Below, in pieces: positions 16,034-22,172 of a DNA stretch of 39,181 nt. Below the pieces are notes generated by a model. That model had not been told where the DNA came from, made no database searches, and worked only from the letters and a program-made list of their open reading frames with translations. How positions within the stretch are numbered: position 1 is the stretch's first letter; every line of letters begins with the position of its first letter. The stretch comes from a virus: positions 1-39,181 of the IMG/VR virus record IMGVR_UViG_3300028920_000150; one strand, written 5' to 3'. A program made the translations under genes and the position numbers.

Positions 16034-16049
16034 GAAACCTTTATATACT
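16034..16049 (+). promoter_or_regulatory. archaeal BRE/TATA promoter, copy 1
   Basis: GAAACCTTTATATACT, identical over 16 bases to the promoter at 16,519. TTTATATA is the archaeal TATA box and the upstream A-rich/CC part the TFB recognition element. A start about 25 bases on falls near 16,068-16,071, where a short ATG frame begins. The stretch 15,954-16,566 contains this promoter, a tiny frame, a hairpin and an operator, but no ordinary gene. Confidence 0.6.
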
Positions 16050-16070
16050 AGTAGATATATATAAATGTGT

Positions 16071-16154
16071 ATGGATAACGATATATTACAAAAAAATTGC
16101 TATGCTATATATACTAAAATAACAAAAAAGTTATTTCCAGGTAATGCGGCTTAG
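16071..16154 (+). CDS. possible leaderless microprotein
   Basis: 27 codons starting MDNDILQKNCYAIYTKITKK. Its ATG falls about where transcription from the strong TATA box at 16,041 should start, as in archaeal leaderless mRNAs. Codon use is like that of neighbours. No recognised family and very short, so it may instead be the start of a non-coding RNA that continues to about 16,345. Confidence 0.25.
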   Translation: MDNDILQKNCYAIYTKITKKLFPGNAA

Positions 16155-16207
16155 ATTAAGGGAGACCCATAGGAGAATTGCGTTACACCGGAGGTGGATA
16201 ACTAAGC
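16141..16207 (+). other. possible structured RNA segment with pseudoknot-type pairing
   Basis: GTAATGC at 16,141-16,147 can pair with GCGTTAC (16,181-16,187; one G-U pair), and GCTTAG just after the first arm can pair with CTAAGC near 16,202-16,207; the two pairings cross. A GGTG/CACC hairpin lies inside the second half. It is noticeably more GC-rich than its surroundings and downstream of an archaeal promoter. Only suggestive. Confidence 0.25.
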
Positions 16208-16316
16208 ACCAATATAGCCATATCATTTCTTTTTAAGGTTCGTTTATGTGTCAGGGGAAACAATAATCAATTATGAATATTGAATATTACTCCTGTTGAG
16301 AATGTAGATTATAGAT

Positions 16317-16343
16317 GATAACTAATACTTCGTATTAGTTATC
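16317..16343. terminator. perfect 12-bp hairpin
   Basis: GATAACTAATAC and its exact reverse complement GTATTAGTTATC are separated by only TTC. In this non-coding stretch it could end the transcript from the 16,034 promoter, or be part of a structured RNA. No strong T-run follows, so the terminator role is uncertain. Confidence 0.45.
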
Positions 16344-16398
16344 ACTTTGTAGATACCGTGCTATACATTGTCTATCAAGCCTTGTGAGTTGGCACCGA

Positions 16399-16412
16399 TT
16401 AACGATCGTTAA
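16399..16412. promoter_or_regulatory. operator-like palindrome, copy 2 (perfect)
   Basis: TTAACGATCGTTAA, a perfect 14-base palindrome. It lies upstream of the plus-strand promoter at 16,519 and the HNH gene. Same sequence as at 17,887; related copies at 14,458 and 18,249. Likely site for a dimeric DNA-binding regulator. Confidence 0.6.
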
Positions 16413-16518
16413 TTGGACAGCCGATTATTATTATTCAAAAAGAAATATAATAATGAATAATATTATATAGTCTATATATAAATGTAGTTAAGCAACAGCC
16501 TTAAATCTTGATTAAATC

Positions 16519-16534
16519 GAAACCTTTATATACT
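16519..16534 (+). promoter_or_regulatory. archaeal BRE/TATA promoter, copy 2
   Basis: GAAACCTTTATATACT, identical to the copy at 16,034. Its expected start site (about 16,553) lies just ahead of the HNH gene at 16,567, with TTGAGG as a possible ribosome site. Probably drives the short plus-strand operon to 17,466. Confidence 0.65.
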
Positions 16535-16566
16535 CTATTTGCATATATAGTATTGAGGCAAAAAAG

Positions 16567-16995
16567 ATGAATAAAAAAGTAACCGAAATAATAGAGGCAA
16601 ATGATTTAAACGAGGAAATAATATCAGAACATTTAAATTTATTTCCTAAAATAATAGAGCAAAATAATAAGGCTGGTTTATCGGAAGGAAACAACCACCG
16701 ATTAAGAATTAGAACCAGATATAGCGGTATAAATTACAGCGTATTTATTGCTTTTCTAAAAAACCAAAACGCTTTTGAATTAAAACCTAACAAAAACGGA
16801 AAATTAAATATATTCGTAAAGCCTGAATATGAAGTCCACCACATAGACGGCAACAAACAAAACGATAACCCAAACAACATTATAACAATTCTAAAAGTCC
16901 ACCACCCAAAGGCTGACTGGTTAGCAAACAACAAACCAAATTCAGAGGAATACAAAAAATTCCTCCTTTCAATTTCTTTTAGGGGGGGTCTTTAA
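16567..16995 (+). CDS. HNH-type endonuclease
   Basis: 142 residues. The C-terminal half holds the core YEVHHIDGNKQNDNPNNIIT followed by ILKVHHPKADW, a typical HNH (HH-x-D-GN...N-x-x-N...HH) of the AP2/NUMOD-like homing type. No zinc ribbon. The N-terminal half (helices with LNEEIISEHLNLFPKIIEQ) is probably for DNA binding. First gene of a plus-strand operon of four; several codons end in C, unlike the rest of the early genes, a possible sign of transfer. Confidence 0.7.
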   Translation: MNKKVTEIIEANDLNEEIISEHLNLFPKIIEQNNKAGLSEGNNHRLRIRTRYSGINYSVFIAFLKNQNAFELKPNKNGKLNIFVKPEYEVHHIDGNKQNDNPNNIITILKVHHPKADWLANNKPNSEEYKKFLLSISFRGGL

Positions 16996-16996
16996 A

Positions 16997-17134
16997 ATGA
17001 TAAACTACCACGATAAAATAGAAAGATATTATTTAAACGCAGGTGACATAAAACACCTCGAAAATAACGAGGACATCGACATATTAACTAAAGACGGCAG
17101 ACACATAAAACTAATATACGAGGAGGAGGATTAA
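16997..17134 (+). CDS. hypothetical small acidic protein
   Basis: 45 residues, MINYHDKIERYYLNAGDIKH to LIYEEED. Starts two bases after the HNH stop; its stop touches the next start, and its own GAGGAGGAGGAT end doubles as the ribosome site of that gene. No family recognised. Confidence 0.5.
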   Translation: MINYHDKIERYYLNAGDIKHLENNEDIDILTKDGRHIKLIYEEED

Positions 17135-17326
17135 ATGCCTCTTCCAGATTATGCCGTAATAAGAGAACATCATATATATAAAATAGAAAATGATGATTTG
17201 ACTTATCAAAAATTCTTTATAAACAAGGATATAACAATACTTGAAGATAACACCGAGTTAATATACATAACAATAAACAGAGTGGAAAACTACGATTTAA
17301 TAAAGGAGGTGCTTAACGAATGCTAA
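17135..17326 (+). CDS. hypothetical small protein
   Basis: 63 residues, MPLPDYAVIREHHIYKIEND to LIKEVLNEC, a likely compact alpha/beta fold. Preceded directly by the strong purine-rich site AGGAGGAGG, and overlaps the next gene by seven bases (its AAGGAGG serves that start). Not recognised. Confidence 0.55.
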   Translation: MPLPDYAVIREHHIYKIENDDLTYQKFFINKDITILEDNTELIYITINRVENYDLIKEVLNEC

Positions 17327-17466
17327 ACAGAGAAGAGGAACAGGAAGTATTAACGATGCTTAAAGTAATAACAAATTGTGTGGATAAACAAATATACAAC
17401 GATAGGCTCGAATTAACAGGAGCTTTAAAAGATGTGATAAAGTATATCTGGAGAGAGGGAGATTAA
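17320..17466 (+). CDS. hypothetical helical small protein
   Basis: 48 residues, MLNREEEQEVLTMLKVITNC to YIWREGD, mainly one or two helices. The ribosome site AAAGGAGGTG lies nine bases upstream, inside the previous gene. Last gene of the short plus-strand operon; followed by the GC-rich repeat island. Confidence 0.55.
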   Translation: MLNREEEQEVLTMLKVITNCVDKQIYNDRLELTGALKDVIKYIWREGD

Positions 17467-17724
17467 TATGCCTCACCTCCCCCTCCTCCTCTTTTGCCTG
17501 AGGATCAATTTTAAGCTATCCTGAAGCCCATTAGTCCCACCGTGGGACTGGCATGCTAGAGTGTGTCTAGCAGGCCTGTGGGACTGTCCCACGCATGCTA
17601 CAAATTGACATAGTAGTCCCACGATCAATAATATTAATATCGGTAAACAAGAATAAAAATGTGAAAATAAAATGCCGGTAAACATGAATTAAATTATGAA
17701 AAATAAATAAAAAAAAGAAGATGA

Positions 17725-17832
17725 TTAAGGACAATCTATTCTACCCTCACCATCACAAAAATCACAAGGAAGGCCGTCTTCCTCGTCTATACCGGTGCCC
17801 TCACATTCGGGGCAAGTCATGTCAGATGTCAT
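17725..17832 (-). CDS. DnaJ-type zinc finger microprotein
   Basis: 35 residues: MTSDMTCPECEGTG, IDEEDGLPCDFCDGEG, RIDCP. Two C-x2-C-x-G-x-G motifs are those of the DnaJ cysteine-rich domain, a zinc-binding hairpin. The ATG lies about 25 bases after a strong BRE/TATA box, so the mRNA should be leaderless. Free-standing single DnaJ zinc fingers occur in phages; role unknown (protein binding likely). The palindromic operator copy 3 lies upstream of its promoter. Confidence 0.6.
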   Translation of the reverse strand: MTSDMTCPECEGTGIDEEDGLPCDFCDGEGRIDCP

Positions 17833-17853
17833 AGTATCTTATATGCACTATCC

Positions 17854-17872
17854 CTTTATATATCTTTCGATA
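17854..17872 (-). promoter_or_regulatory. BRE/TATA promoter, leaderless type
   Basis: On the minus strand ATCGAAAGATATATAAAGGG: BRE-like CGAAAG then TATATAAA. The predicted start, about 25 bases on, falls on the ATG at 17,832. Similar BRE+TATA sequences occur at 18,454 (minus), 19,405 (minus) and 20,486 (plus). Confidence 0.7.
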
Positions 17873-17886
17873 TTAAGAGGCCTCAG

Positions 17887-17900
17887 TTAACGATCGTTAA
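17887..17900. promoter_or_regulatory. operator-like palindrome, copy 3 (perfect)
   Basis: TTAACGATCGTTAA, identical to the copy at 16,399. Its centre is about 34 bases upstream of the TATA box of the DnaJ-type microprotein. A GTCCCACGATC sequence follows at 17,908. Confidence 0.6.
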
Positions 17901-17966
17901 TTTAGGAGTCCCACGATCAAGATTTATATAGAAAAATAAGATAAAAATAATTATATAAAAAAAATA

Positions 17967-18185
17967 TTATAAATTATTGATGGCCTCTAAAATCTTTTTG
18001 GCCACTGAACAAATAGGAGCCGGTGGAGCATCTATTGTGCCTCGTCCCTCAAGATATACGATGCCCGATGTTACGATAGCTTTCGGGAAGTCTATCTTAT
18101 GTAAGATAGCCTGCATTATATAGTTATCCTCTTCTGTTGTACTATCTGATGTAGCTAGCCTCTTTAATTCTTCTAGACCATTCAT
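17967..18185 (-). CDS. hypothetical protein with own promoter
   Basis: 72 residues, MNGLEELKRLATSDSTTEED to AKKILEAINNL. A helical N-terminus, a middle strand section (KAIVTSGIVYLEGRGTIDAP) and a C-terminal helix. TATA-like sequences (ATATATAAT) 20-45 bases upstream fit a leaderless or short-leader transcript, and an operator copy lies beyond. Family not recognised. Position in the control region hints at a regulator, but no DNA-binding motif is evident. Confidence 0.55.
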   Translation of the reverse strand: MNGLEELKRLATSDSTTEEDNYIMQAILHKIDFPKAIVTSGIVYLEGRGTIDAPPAPICSVAKKILEAINNL

Positions 18186-18248
18186 GTCATTACCTCTATT
18201 ATTATATATGCAATAGTGGGTATATATAGTTATCTATATTTTCAGATA

Positions 18249-18262
18249 TTCACGATCGTTAA
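18249..18262. promoter_or_regulatory. operator-like palindrome, copy 4 (one side degenerate)
   Basis: TTCACGATCGTTAA, one mismatch from the perfect palindrome (T-T-C for T-T-A). It lies about 30-45 bases upstream of TATA-like sequences of the 72-residue gene, a similar spacing to copy 3. A shared spacing supports a real regulatory site. Confidence 0.55.
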
Positions 18263-18329
18263 GTTGGGTGGCCCGTGGGACCCTCGTGTGGATCTCCAGC
18301 AGGGAAGTCCCACCCCTGATATATATTTT

Positions 18330-18432
18330 AGACGGCAGGGTAACCCCACCGCCAACACACCTCTTCTGAGGCCCCGCCACGGTTCGTCCCCGCTGGTCTT
18401 TCGCCACCCTCGTCAGGGGACGGGTTGTGTCC
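18330..18432 (-). ncRNA. candidate GC-rich small RNA
   Basis: Behind a BRE/TATA box (18,454-18,472) whose predicted start is about 18,432. The region is conspicuously GC-rich and folds well: a 7-bp GC stem CGTCCCC/GGGGACG (18,385-18,391 with 18,416-18,422) with an inner GGT/ACC hairpin, CCTC/GAGG with a four-base loop (18,360-18,371), and GGC-GGG...CCC-GCC (18,334-18,353). In AT-rich archaea, GC-rich islands are a classic sign of structured RNA. Overlapping open frames here on both strands look like chance. Not recognised as a known family. Confidence 0.45.
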
Positions 18433-18453
18433 AATATCCTATATAGAGTATGG

Positions 18454-18472
18454 CCTTATATACCTTTCGGTG
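18454..18472 (-). promoter_or_regulatory. BRE/TATA promoter of the candidate small RNA
   Basis: Minus strand CACCGAAAGGTATATAAGG: BRE CCGAAAG then TATATAA. Nearly the same sequence precedes other transcripts at 17,854 and 20,486. No ATG lies near the predicted start, which supports a non-coding product. Confidence 0.65.
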
Positions 18473-18786
18473 TGGGACTGATCACGTGGGACCCTAGTCC
18501 CACTCTATGTCATATCTTACCATGCTATACCTTATCATACTCCAGCAGGTTCTTTAGGCCAGCCGACCATGCTAGACATTCTCACGCACAGAGTGAGGCG
18601 TGGGACCCCCATGCTAGACATTGTCAGGCCTGCTATCTCTTGTCAGCCCCGTCCCACGGTAAAATCGCCAGATTTTTATATAAACATAAATATATAAATG
18701 ATTTTATAATTGATCTTTAATATAAGTAAATAAATATTAATAGATGAATAATAATAAATAAACAAAAAAAATAAGAAGATTTTTAT

Positions 18787-18861
18787 TTAATTGTTTGGAT
18801 TAAATCCAAGGCGTTTCCAAGTTTCAATTATTATTTCTTCTATTTTATTTTTCTCCTGCAT
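18787..18861 (-). CDS. possible microprotein
   Basis: 24 codons, MQEKNKIEEIIIETWKRLGF then NPNN. Begins two bases after the stop of the upstream 169-residue gene. Helix-forming composition but very short; shares codon style with the neighbours. Could be chance. Confidence 0.3.
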   Translation of the reverse strand: MQEKNKIEEIIIETWKRLGFNPNN

Positions 18862-18862
18862 T

Positions 18863-19372
18863 TTAAATCATTCCCTCTAATTTATCCATTTGTTTTAATA
18901 AAAACTCGTTTATTTTTTCCTGCTGATTTACATTTTTATTCTTTGGCTTTGATTTTAATTTCTCATCAATGATTTTTATTCTTGCATTTATATTTTGCTT
19001 TTTAGATTTTGGGTGTTTTTTTAATTGCATATCGTTTATAATATCTTTGTTGCTATAAGATAAATACCATTTTTTATAAGCATTTATATTATAATCGATA
19101 TAAAATTTTTCTATTGCTTTACCACTGATTGAGTAAGGATTTTCAGAATTATATAAAATCCCAAATCTTGATATATTTTCTTCAGGTTTCATATTTTCTA
19201 AAATCTCTTTGACGGCACTGTAAGGAACTTCAGGGGTTTTTATTTCTTTCTTGGGTGGGGTGGCTTTCTTGGTGGCTTTCTTTCTTGTGCCTTTCTTGGT
19301 GGTGGTTTTCTTGCTTTCTTCTATTGTTTTTAACGCTTGTTTTAAAAGCGTTTCCATTTCTTCTATGTTCAT
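18863..19372 (-). CDS. basic DNA-binding-like protein
   Basis: 169 residues. Residues 1-20 helical; 20-48 extremely Lys/Thr-rich (TTTKKGTRKKATKKATPPKK), like a histone or nucleoid tail; then VPYSAVKEILENMKPEENIS and a Tyr/Lys/Asn-rich part (YNINAYKKWYLSYSNKDIIN) and a basic C-terminus. Probably binds DNA, perhaps the nearby repeats or the operators, but no known fold was recognised. AGGAAGTG before the ATG is a good ribosome site. Promoter at 19,405. Confidence 0.6.
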   Translation of the reverse strand: MNIEEMETLLKQALKTIEESKKTTTKKGTRKKATKKATPPKKEIKTPEVPYSAVKEILENMKPEENISRFGILYNSENPYSISGKAIEKFYIDYNINAYKKWYLSYSNKDIINDMQLKKHPKSKKQNINARIKIIDEKLKSKPKNKNVNQQEKINEFLLKQMDKLEGMI

Positions 19373-19404
19373 TTTTTTTCACTTCCTATAATATACCCTA
19401 TGTA

Positions 19405-19430
19405 GTATTATATATATAATACTTTCGGTT
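19405..19430 (-). promoter_or_regulatory. BRE/TATA promoter for the basic protein
   Basis: Minus strand AACCGAAAG, then TATTATATATATAATAC. BRE-like CCGAAAG and a long TATA. The start site should fall about 15-20 bases before the ATG at 19,372. Confidence 0.6.
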
Positions 19431-19814
19431 TTATTTATTATCTCGGTATTTATATATAAGATCAATTATATAATTGTTTCCTGACTCCGTGGGACCGTGG
19501 GACCTTCGTGAGAAGGATTAGCAGGGGGCGTGGGACCCCCCTGTGAATGGTTAGCAGGCCTCATGATAAGATATAACAAGGTAGTCCCACGGTATTTTTA
19601 TCCTATCTTTAATATATAATTGATTGAATATTAAGAGGCGTGGGACTGGCATGCTACTTGCTAACACGCTCCACGCTAACACTCCGATTTTTATTCTTCT
19701 CCTTATATAATAATATTTATATATATTTTTTGATATTATGATATATATATAATAGTATATATATTTAAGTCAGTTTATAATAATAAGCGTGGGACTGCCG
19801 TGCTATACAATGTC

Positions 19815-20480
19815 AAGCAGGGCAACATTTTTATCCCCTGATTTTTATAAAAATATTAATATAATTTGATCATTTATATAAATCCGATTAATATAAAAAT
19901 GTAAATATATAAGGAGAAATATATAAATAAATTATATAAAAGTGGTTTTAATTTAATCATTAGTATATAAGTAATAATATAAAAGAATTATTATAACTGG
20001 GGTATATATATAAATAACTTAATTAAATTGATTAATATAATAATGAATTATATATAAGTATTAATATACAAACCTAAATATATTGCTGATTTTTATATAA
20101 ATAATTTTATAGTAATGATTAATATATAAAGGACTTTAATTAAATGATTATTATATTTGTGAATATTATAAAAGTGGGGGGATATAAATAATTTAACAGG
20201 AGAAGAATTTTTATTTTAGGATTTATATATAAGTGATTAGTATATTAATATTTATATATTATATATATTATAATGCGTGTTTCTATAAAAATATTAGAAT
20301 GATATTTGAATTATTATCTTTATATTTATATATTAATGCGTGTATGAATTTAAAATATTTATGGTAAAAGATGAATATAAATACCATAACGCAATAAAGT
20401 TTAATCCGTGATTTAATTAGGAGAGTATTATAATTGTAACGGAATATAATTGTGGGGTTGTCTTTTAAATATTAGTATTT
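19815..20480. other. very AT-rich non-coding tract, possible origin unwinding region
   Basis: About 660 bases without a credible gene. It is made almost entirely of A and T, with many TATATAA and TTAATATA units and a few GC-containing words such as CTGATTTTTATA (also at 19,850 and 20,085). Directly beside the repeat island and just before the start of the plus-strand genes. Layout suits an origin (repeats plus easily melted DNA), but no initiator gene is recognised. Confidence 0.35.
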
Positions 20481-20485
20481 AGAGC

Positions 20486-20504
20486 AACCGAAAGTTTTAT
20501 AAGG
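20486..20504 (+). promoter_or_regulatory. BRE/TATA promoter of the plus-strand early operon
   Basis: AACCGAAAGTTTTATAAGG: BRE CCGAAAG plus TTTATAA. The predicted start is near 20,523, about 30 bases before the first likely gene at 20,554 (AGGAGA just upstream). Probably the main start of the early genes up to about 21,735. Confidence 0.65.
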
Positions 20505-20553
20505 TAGAAATGCCTATAAGATACAGAAATGAAAACCGACAGGAGATATATAT

Positions 20554-20676
20554 ATGAAAGAGAATATAAATACCAAAGGCAATAAAAAGGCAGATGAAAT
20601 GCAACATCTATTAGATGTTAGTGAAAAAGAATATAAAAAACTCTACTATAATGGTAGAAATGGTTGGGTGAGTTAA
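20554..20676 (+). CDS. hypothetical small protein
   Basis: 40 residues, MKENINTKGNKKADEMQHLL to NGRNGWVS, charged and helical. Ribosome site AGGAGATA lies upstream. First gene after the early promoter. Not recognised. Confidence 0.5.
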   Translation: MKENINTKGNKKADEMQHLLDVSEKEYKKLYYNGRNGWVS

Positions 20677-20677
20677 T

Positions 20678-20815
20678 ATGAAAGATATAAATAATATTAA
20701 AAATATAGTATGCAGGGGTTGTGCAGGTAAATATAATGGTTGTGAACAAACACAATTAGATATAGTCAGGTGTCAGAATTTAATAAAAGAAAATATATAT
20801 ATAGGAGATGAATAA
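20678..20815 (+). CDS. Cys-rich microprotein
   Basis: 45 residues with four cysteines: IVCRGCAGKYNGCEQTQLDI then VRCQN. A likely single zinc site. Starts one base after the previous stop; its 3' end (ATAGGAGATGAATAAAAATG) carries the ribosome site of the next gene. Confidence 0.5.
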   Translation: MKDINNIKNIVCRGCAGKYNGCEQTQLDIVRCQNLIKENIYIGDE

Positions 20816-20817
20816 AA

Positions 20818-21735
20818 ATGAAAAAAGTATTAGAGAATATAAATAAAAGCAGGGAATTTGTCGATAGTGAATTAATTAATAATAAGGGAAAGAACATCTC
20901 TATTAATAATTATACAGTTGCCCAAAGATTAAATACCTATGAACAAACTAATAGATATGGGAAAGTTGTTCCTATATTAATGGGTAATACAAAGACAGGA
21001 TACCAAATTAGTAAATTACCACAACATAATTTTGGTAGTATAGGGGAATATAAAGTAGACACATTACCTAATTCCTTTATTACAGTAAAAGGGGTTGAGA
21101 AAACAGAAGTAATATCAGAAATGACTACCCATAATGGACAACAGATTATATCAAGAAGATTTATATGTAATCTAATATCAACTTGGGGATATATTACAGG
21201 ATTACAATATAAAAACGCATTAAAAATGTGGGCAAAGGATATTTCCCAAAGAATATATAATGGTAGATACAAAGAATATAAAATGGTATCAGGGGAACAA
21301 GCAGTATCTATTATAAAAGATATGTTGTTTTTAATAAGGAACAAATCTTTTGATAATATAATAGAGAATTTAGGCAGGGGTATTATATCAGAACAGTTAT
21401 ACTCTGTTATTAATTCTATACTTACAGATACCACATTAGATAAAAAGCAGATACAACAGAAAGTAATGGCGATTAAGAATAAATTATATTATTCTTATGA
21501 TAAAAATGGTTATGCTTGGGCATTTCCTAAATATAATGTGGAATATCTAATAGGATTAATCAAACAATTACAAAGTGGACAATATTATAATGAGATGTTT
21601 GTTCCTGTAATTAATAATCTAAAGAAATATCCTATTAAATGTAAAGATACACATTTAAAACCTATGACAGATGAACAACACATTAAAAATAGAGATGACT
21701 ATGATATAGGGCAATATATATGGGAAGATTATTAA
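20818..21735 (+). CDS. early protein, unknown (305 residues)
   Basis: 305 residues, the first large early gene. N-terminal half with strands (GKVVPILMGNTKTGYQISKL, NSFITVKGVEKTEVISEMTT), then a helical half (WGYITGLQYKNALKMWAKDI, EQLYSVINSILTDTTLDKK, VEYLIGLIKQLQSGQYYN). NYTVAQRLNTYEQTNRYGKV near residue 30-50 could form a DNA-binding or substrate-binding loop. No known domain recognised; the position beside the presumed origin makes a replication or regulation role possible but unproven. A T-run follows it. Confidence 0.6.
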   Translation: MKKVLENINKSREFVDSELINNKGKNISINNYTVAQRLNTYEQTNRYGKVVPILMGNTKTGYQISKLPQHNFGSIGEYKVDTLPNSFITVKGVEKTEVISEMTTHNGQQIISRRFICNLISTWGYITGLQYKNALKMWAKDISQRIYNGRYKEYKMVSGEQAVSIIKDMLFLIRNKSFDNIIENLGRGIISEQLYSVINSILTDTTLDKKQIQQKVMAIKNKLYYSYDKNGYAWAFPKYNVEYLIGLIKQLQSGQYYNEMFVPVINNLKKYPIKCKDTHLKPMTDEQHIKNRDDYDIGQYIWEDY

Positions 21736-21745
21736 TCTTCTCTAT

Positions 21746-21780
21746 CTTTTATTTTTTTTTTGTTGTATTTTTATTTAGGC
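21746..21780 (+). terminator. poly-T terminator after the 305-residue gene
   Basis: Ten Ts in a row (about 21,752-21,761) followed by further T-rich blocks. Archaeal transcription ends at such oligo-T tracts without needing a hairpin. From here to 22,840 there is no gene: 21,780-22,120 is plain AT-rich DNA with another T9 run at about 22,030 and a 7-bp inverted repeat (TATAGGG at 21,899 with CCCTATA at 21,960). Confidence 0.55.
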
Positions 21781-22120
21781 ATTAATATATTATCCTTATG
21801 TAAATTTGATTTAAGCATAGATATTTTTAATTGACTATTAACCATTAATAATAATAGTTTTTGCTTTAGAATTGATTTAAATGGTGTTTAAATGTATTTA
21901 TAGGGGGTATCTGTAAGTAGTTATAAATATCTGTATTAGTATTTGTTATAATATAAAATCCCTATATAATTACCTGATAGATTAGAGTTGTGATATATAT
22001 TACCTATCCGATTTTTGACTAAATTTTTAATTTTTTTTTACCCCCAAATTTTTAAATCTCTATATTTATATTATTCCTGTTGAGTGAAATTTTCTTCCGA
22101 AATCTTTAAGTAGTTTGGAC

Positions 22121-22155
22121 ACAACCTTTATAAAGTTTTGGGCAACCTTTATAAG
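22121..22155 (+). promoter_or_regulatory. tandem archaeal promoters
   Basis: ACAACCTTTATAAAG and GCAACCTTTATAAGTG, 20 bases apart, each a TATA box (TTTATAA) with an upstream CAACC element. The second one predicts a start at about 22,173. No protein gene begins within 600 bases; the structured region follows instead. Confidence 0.6.
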
Positions 22156-22172
22156 TGATGAAATTTTTTTGG

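Larger units (their letters stand above)
17534..19814. repeat. GC-rich repeat island: GTGGGAC heptamers and TGCTA elements
   Basis: About 20 copies of GTGGGAC or its complement GTCCCAC, in this interval only. Several form perfect inverted pairs: GTCCCACCGTGGGAC (17,534), GTGGGACTGTCCCAC (17,578), and GTGGGAC-CCTA-GTCCCAC (18,486). Others are tandem (19,489 and 19,497). A second repeat, about TGCTAKACATTGTC, occurs near 17,554, 17,597, 18,523, 18,570, 18,612, 18,631 and 19,801, and outside at 16,359. In places the two are joined (17,542; 18,600; 19,640; 19,789), the heptamer first and CAGG or CAGGCC after. Strikingly GC-rich in an AT-rich genome. Likely protein-binding iterons, structured RNA or an origin; not CRISPR because spacing is irregular. 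The gene-free stretches inside are otherwise empty. Confidence 0.7.

Noticed and set aside
17473-17685. Minus-strand 70-codon frame over the repeats
   Set aside because: It runs across the palindromic repeats with no credible promoter or ribosome site; the product looks random.
18385-18422. Hammerhead-like core (CTGACGAG and GAAA on the minus strand)
   Set aside because: The bases between the two core parts cannot form the required stem II, and no cleavage-site arm is evident. The 7-bp stem is real but the ribozyme is not supported.
18216-18720. Open frames on both strands in the GC-rich island
   Set aside because: They have few usable ribosome sites, low-complexity Arg/Pro/Gly/Cys-rich products, and overlap repeats and a candidate RNA. 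Judged chance frames of GC-rich DNA.
17534-19814. CRISPR array
   Set aside because: Repeats are short (7 and about 14 bases), in both orientations and irregularly spaced, with no similar spacers and no cas genes.
20529-20585. 18-codon frame at the start of the early transcript
   Set aside because: It overlaps a better frame with a ribosome site (20,554) and is too short to support.
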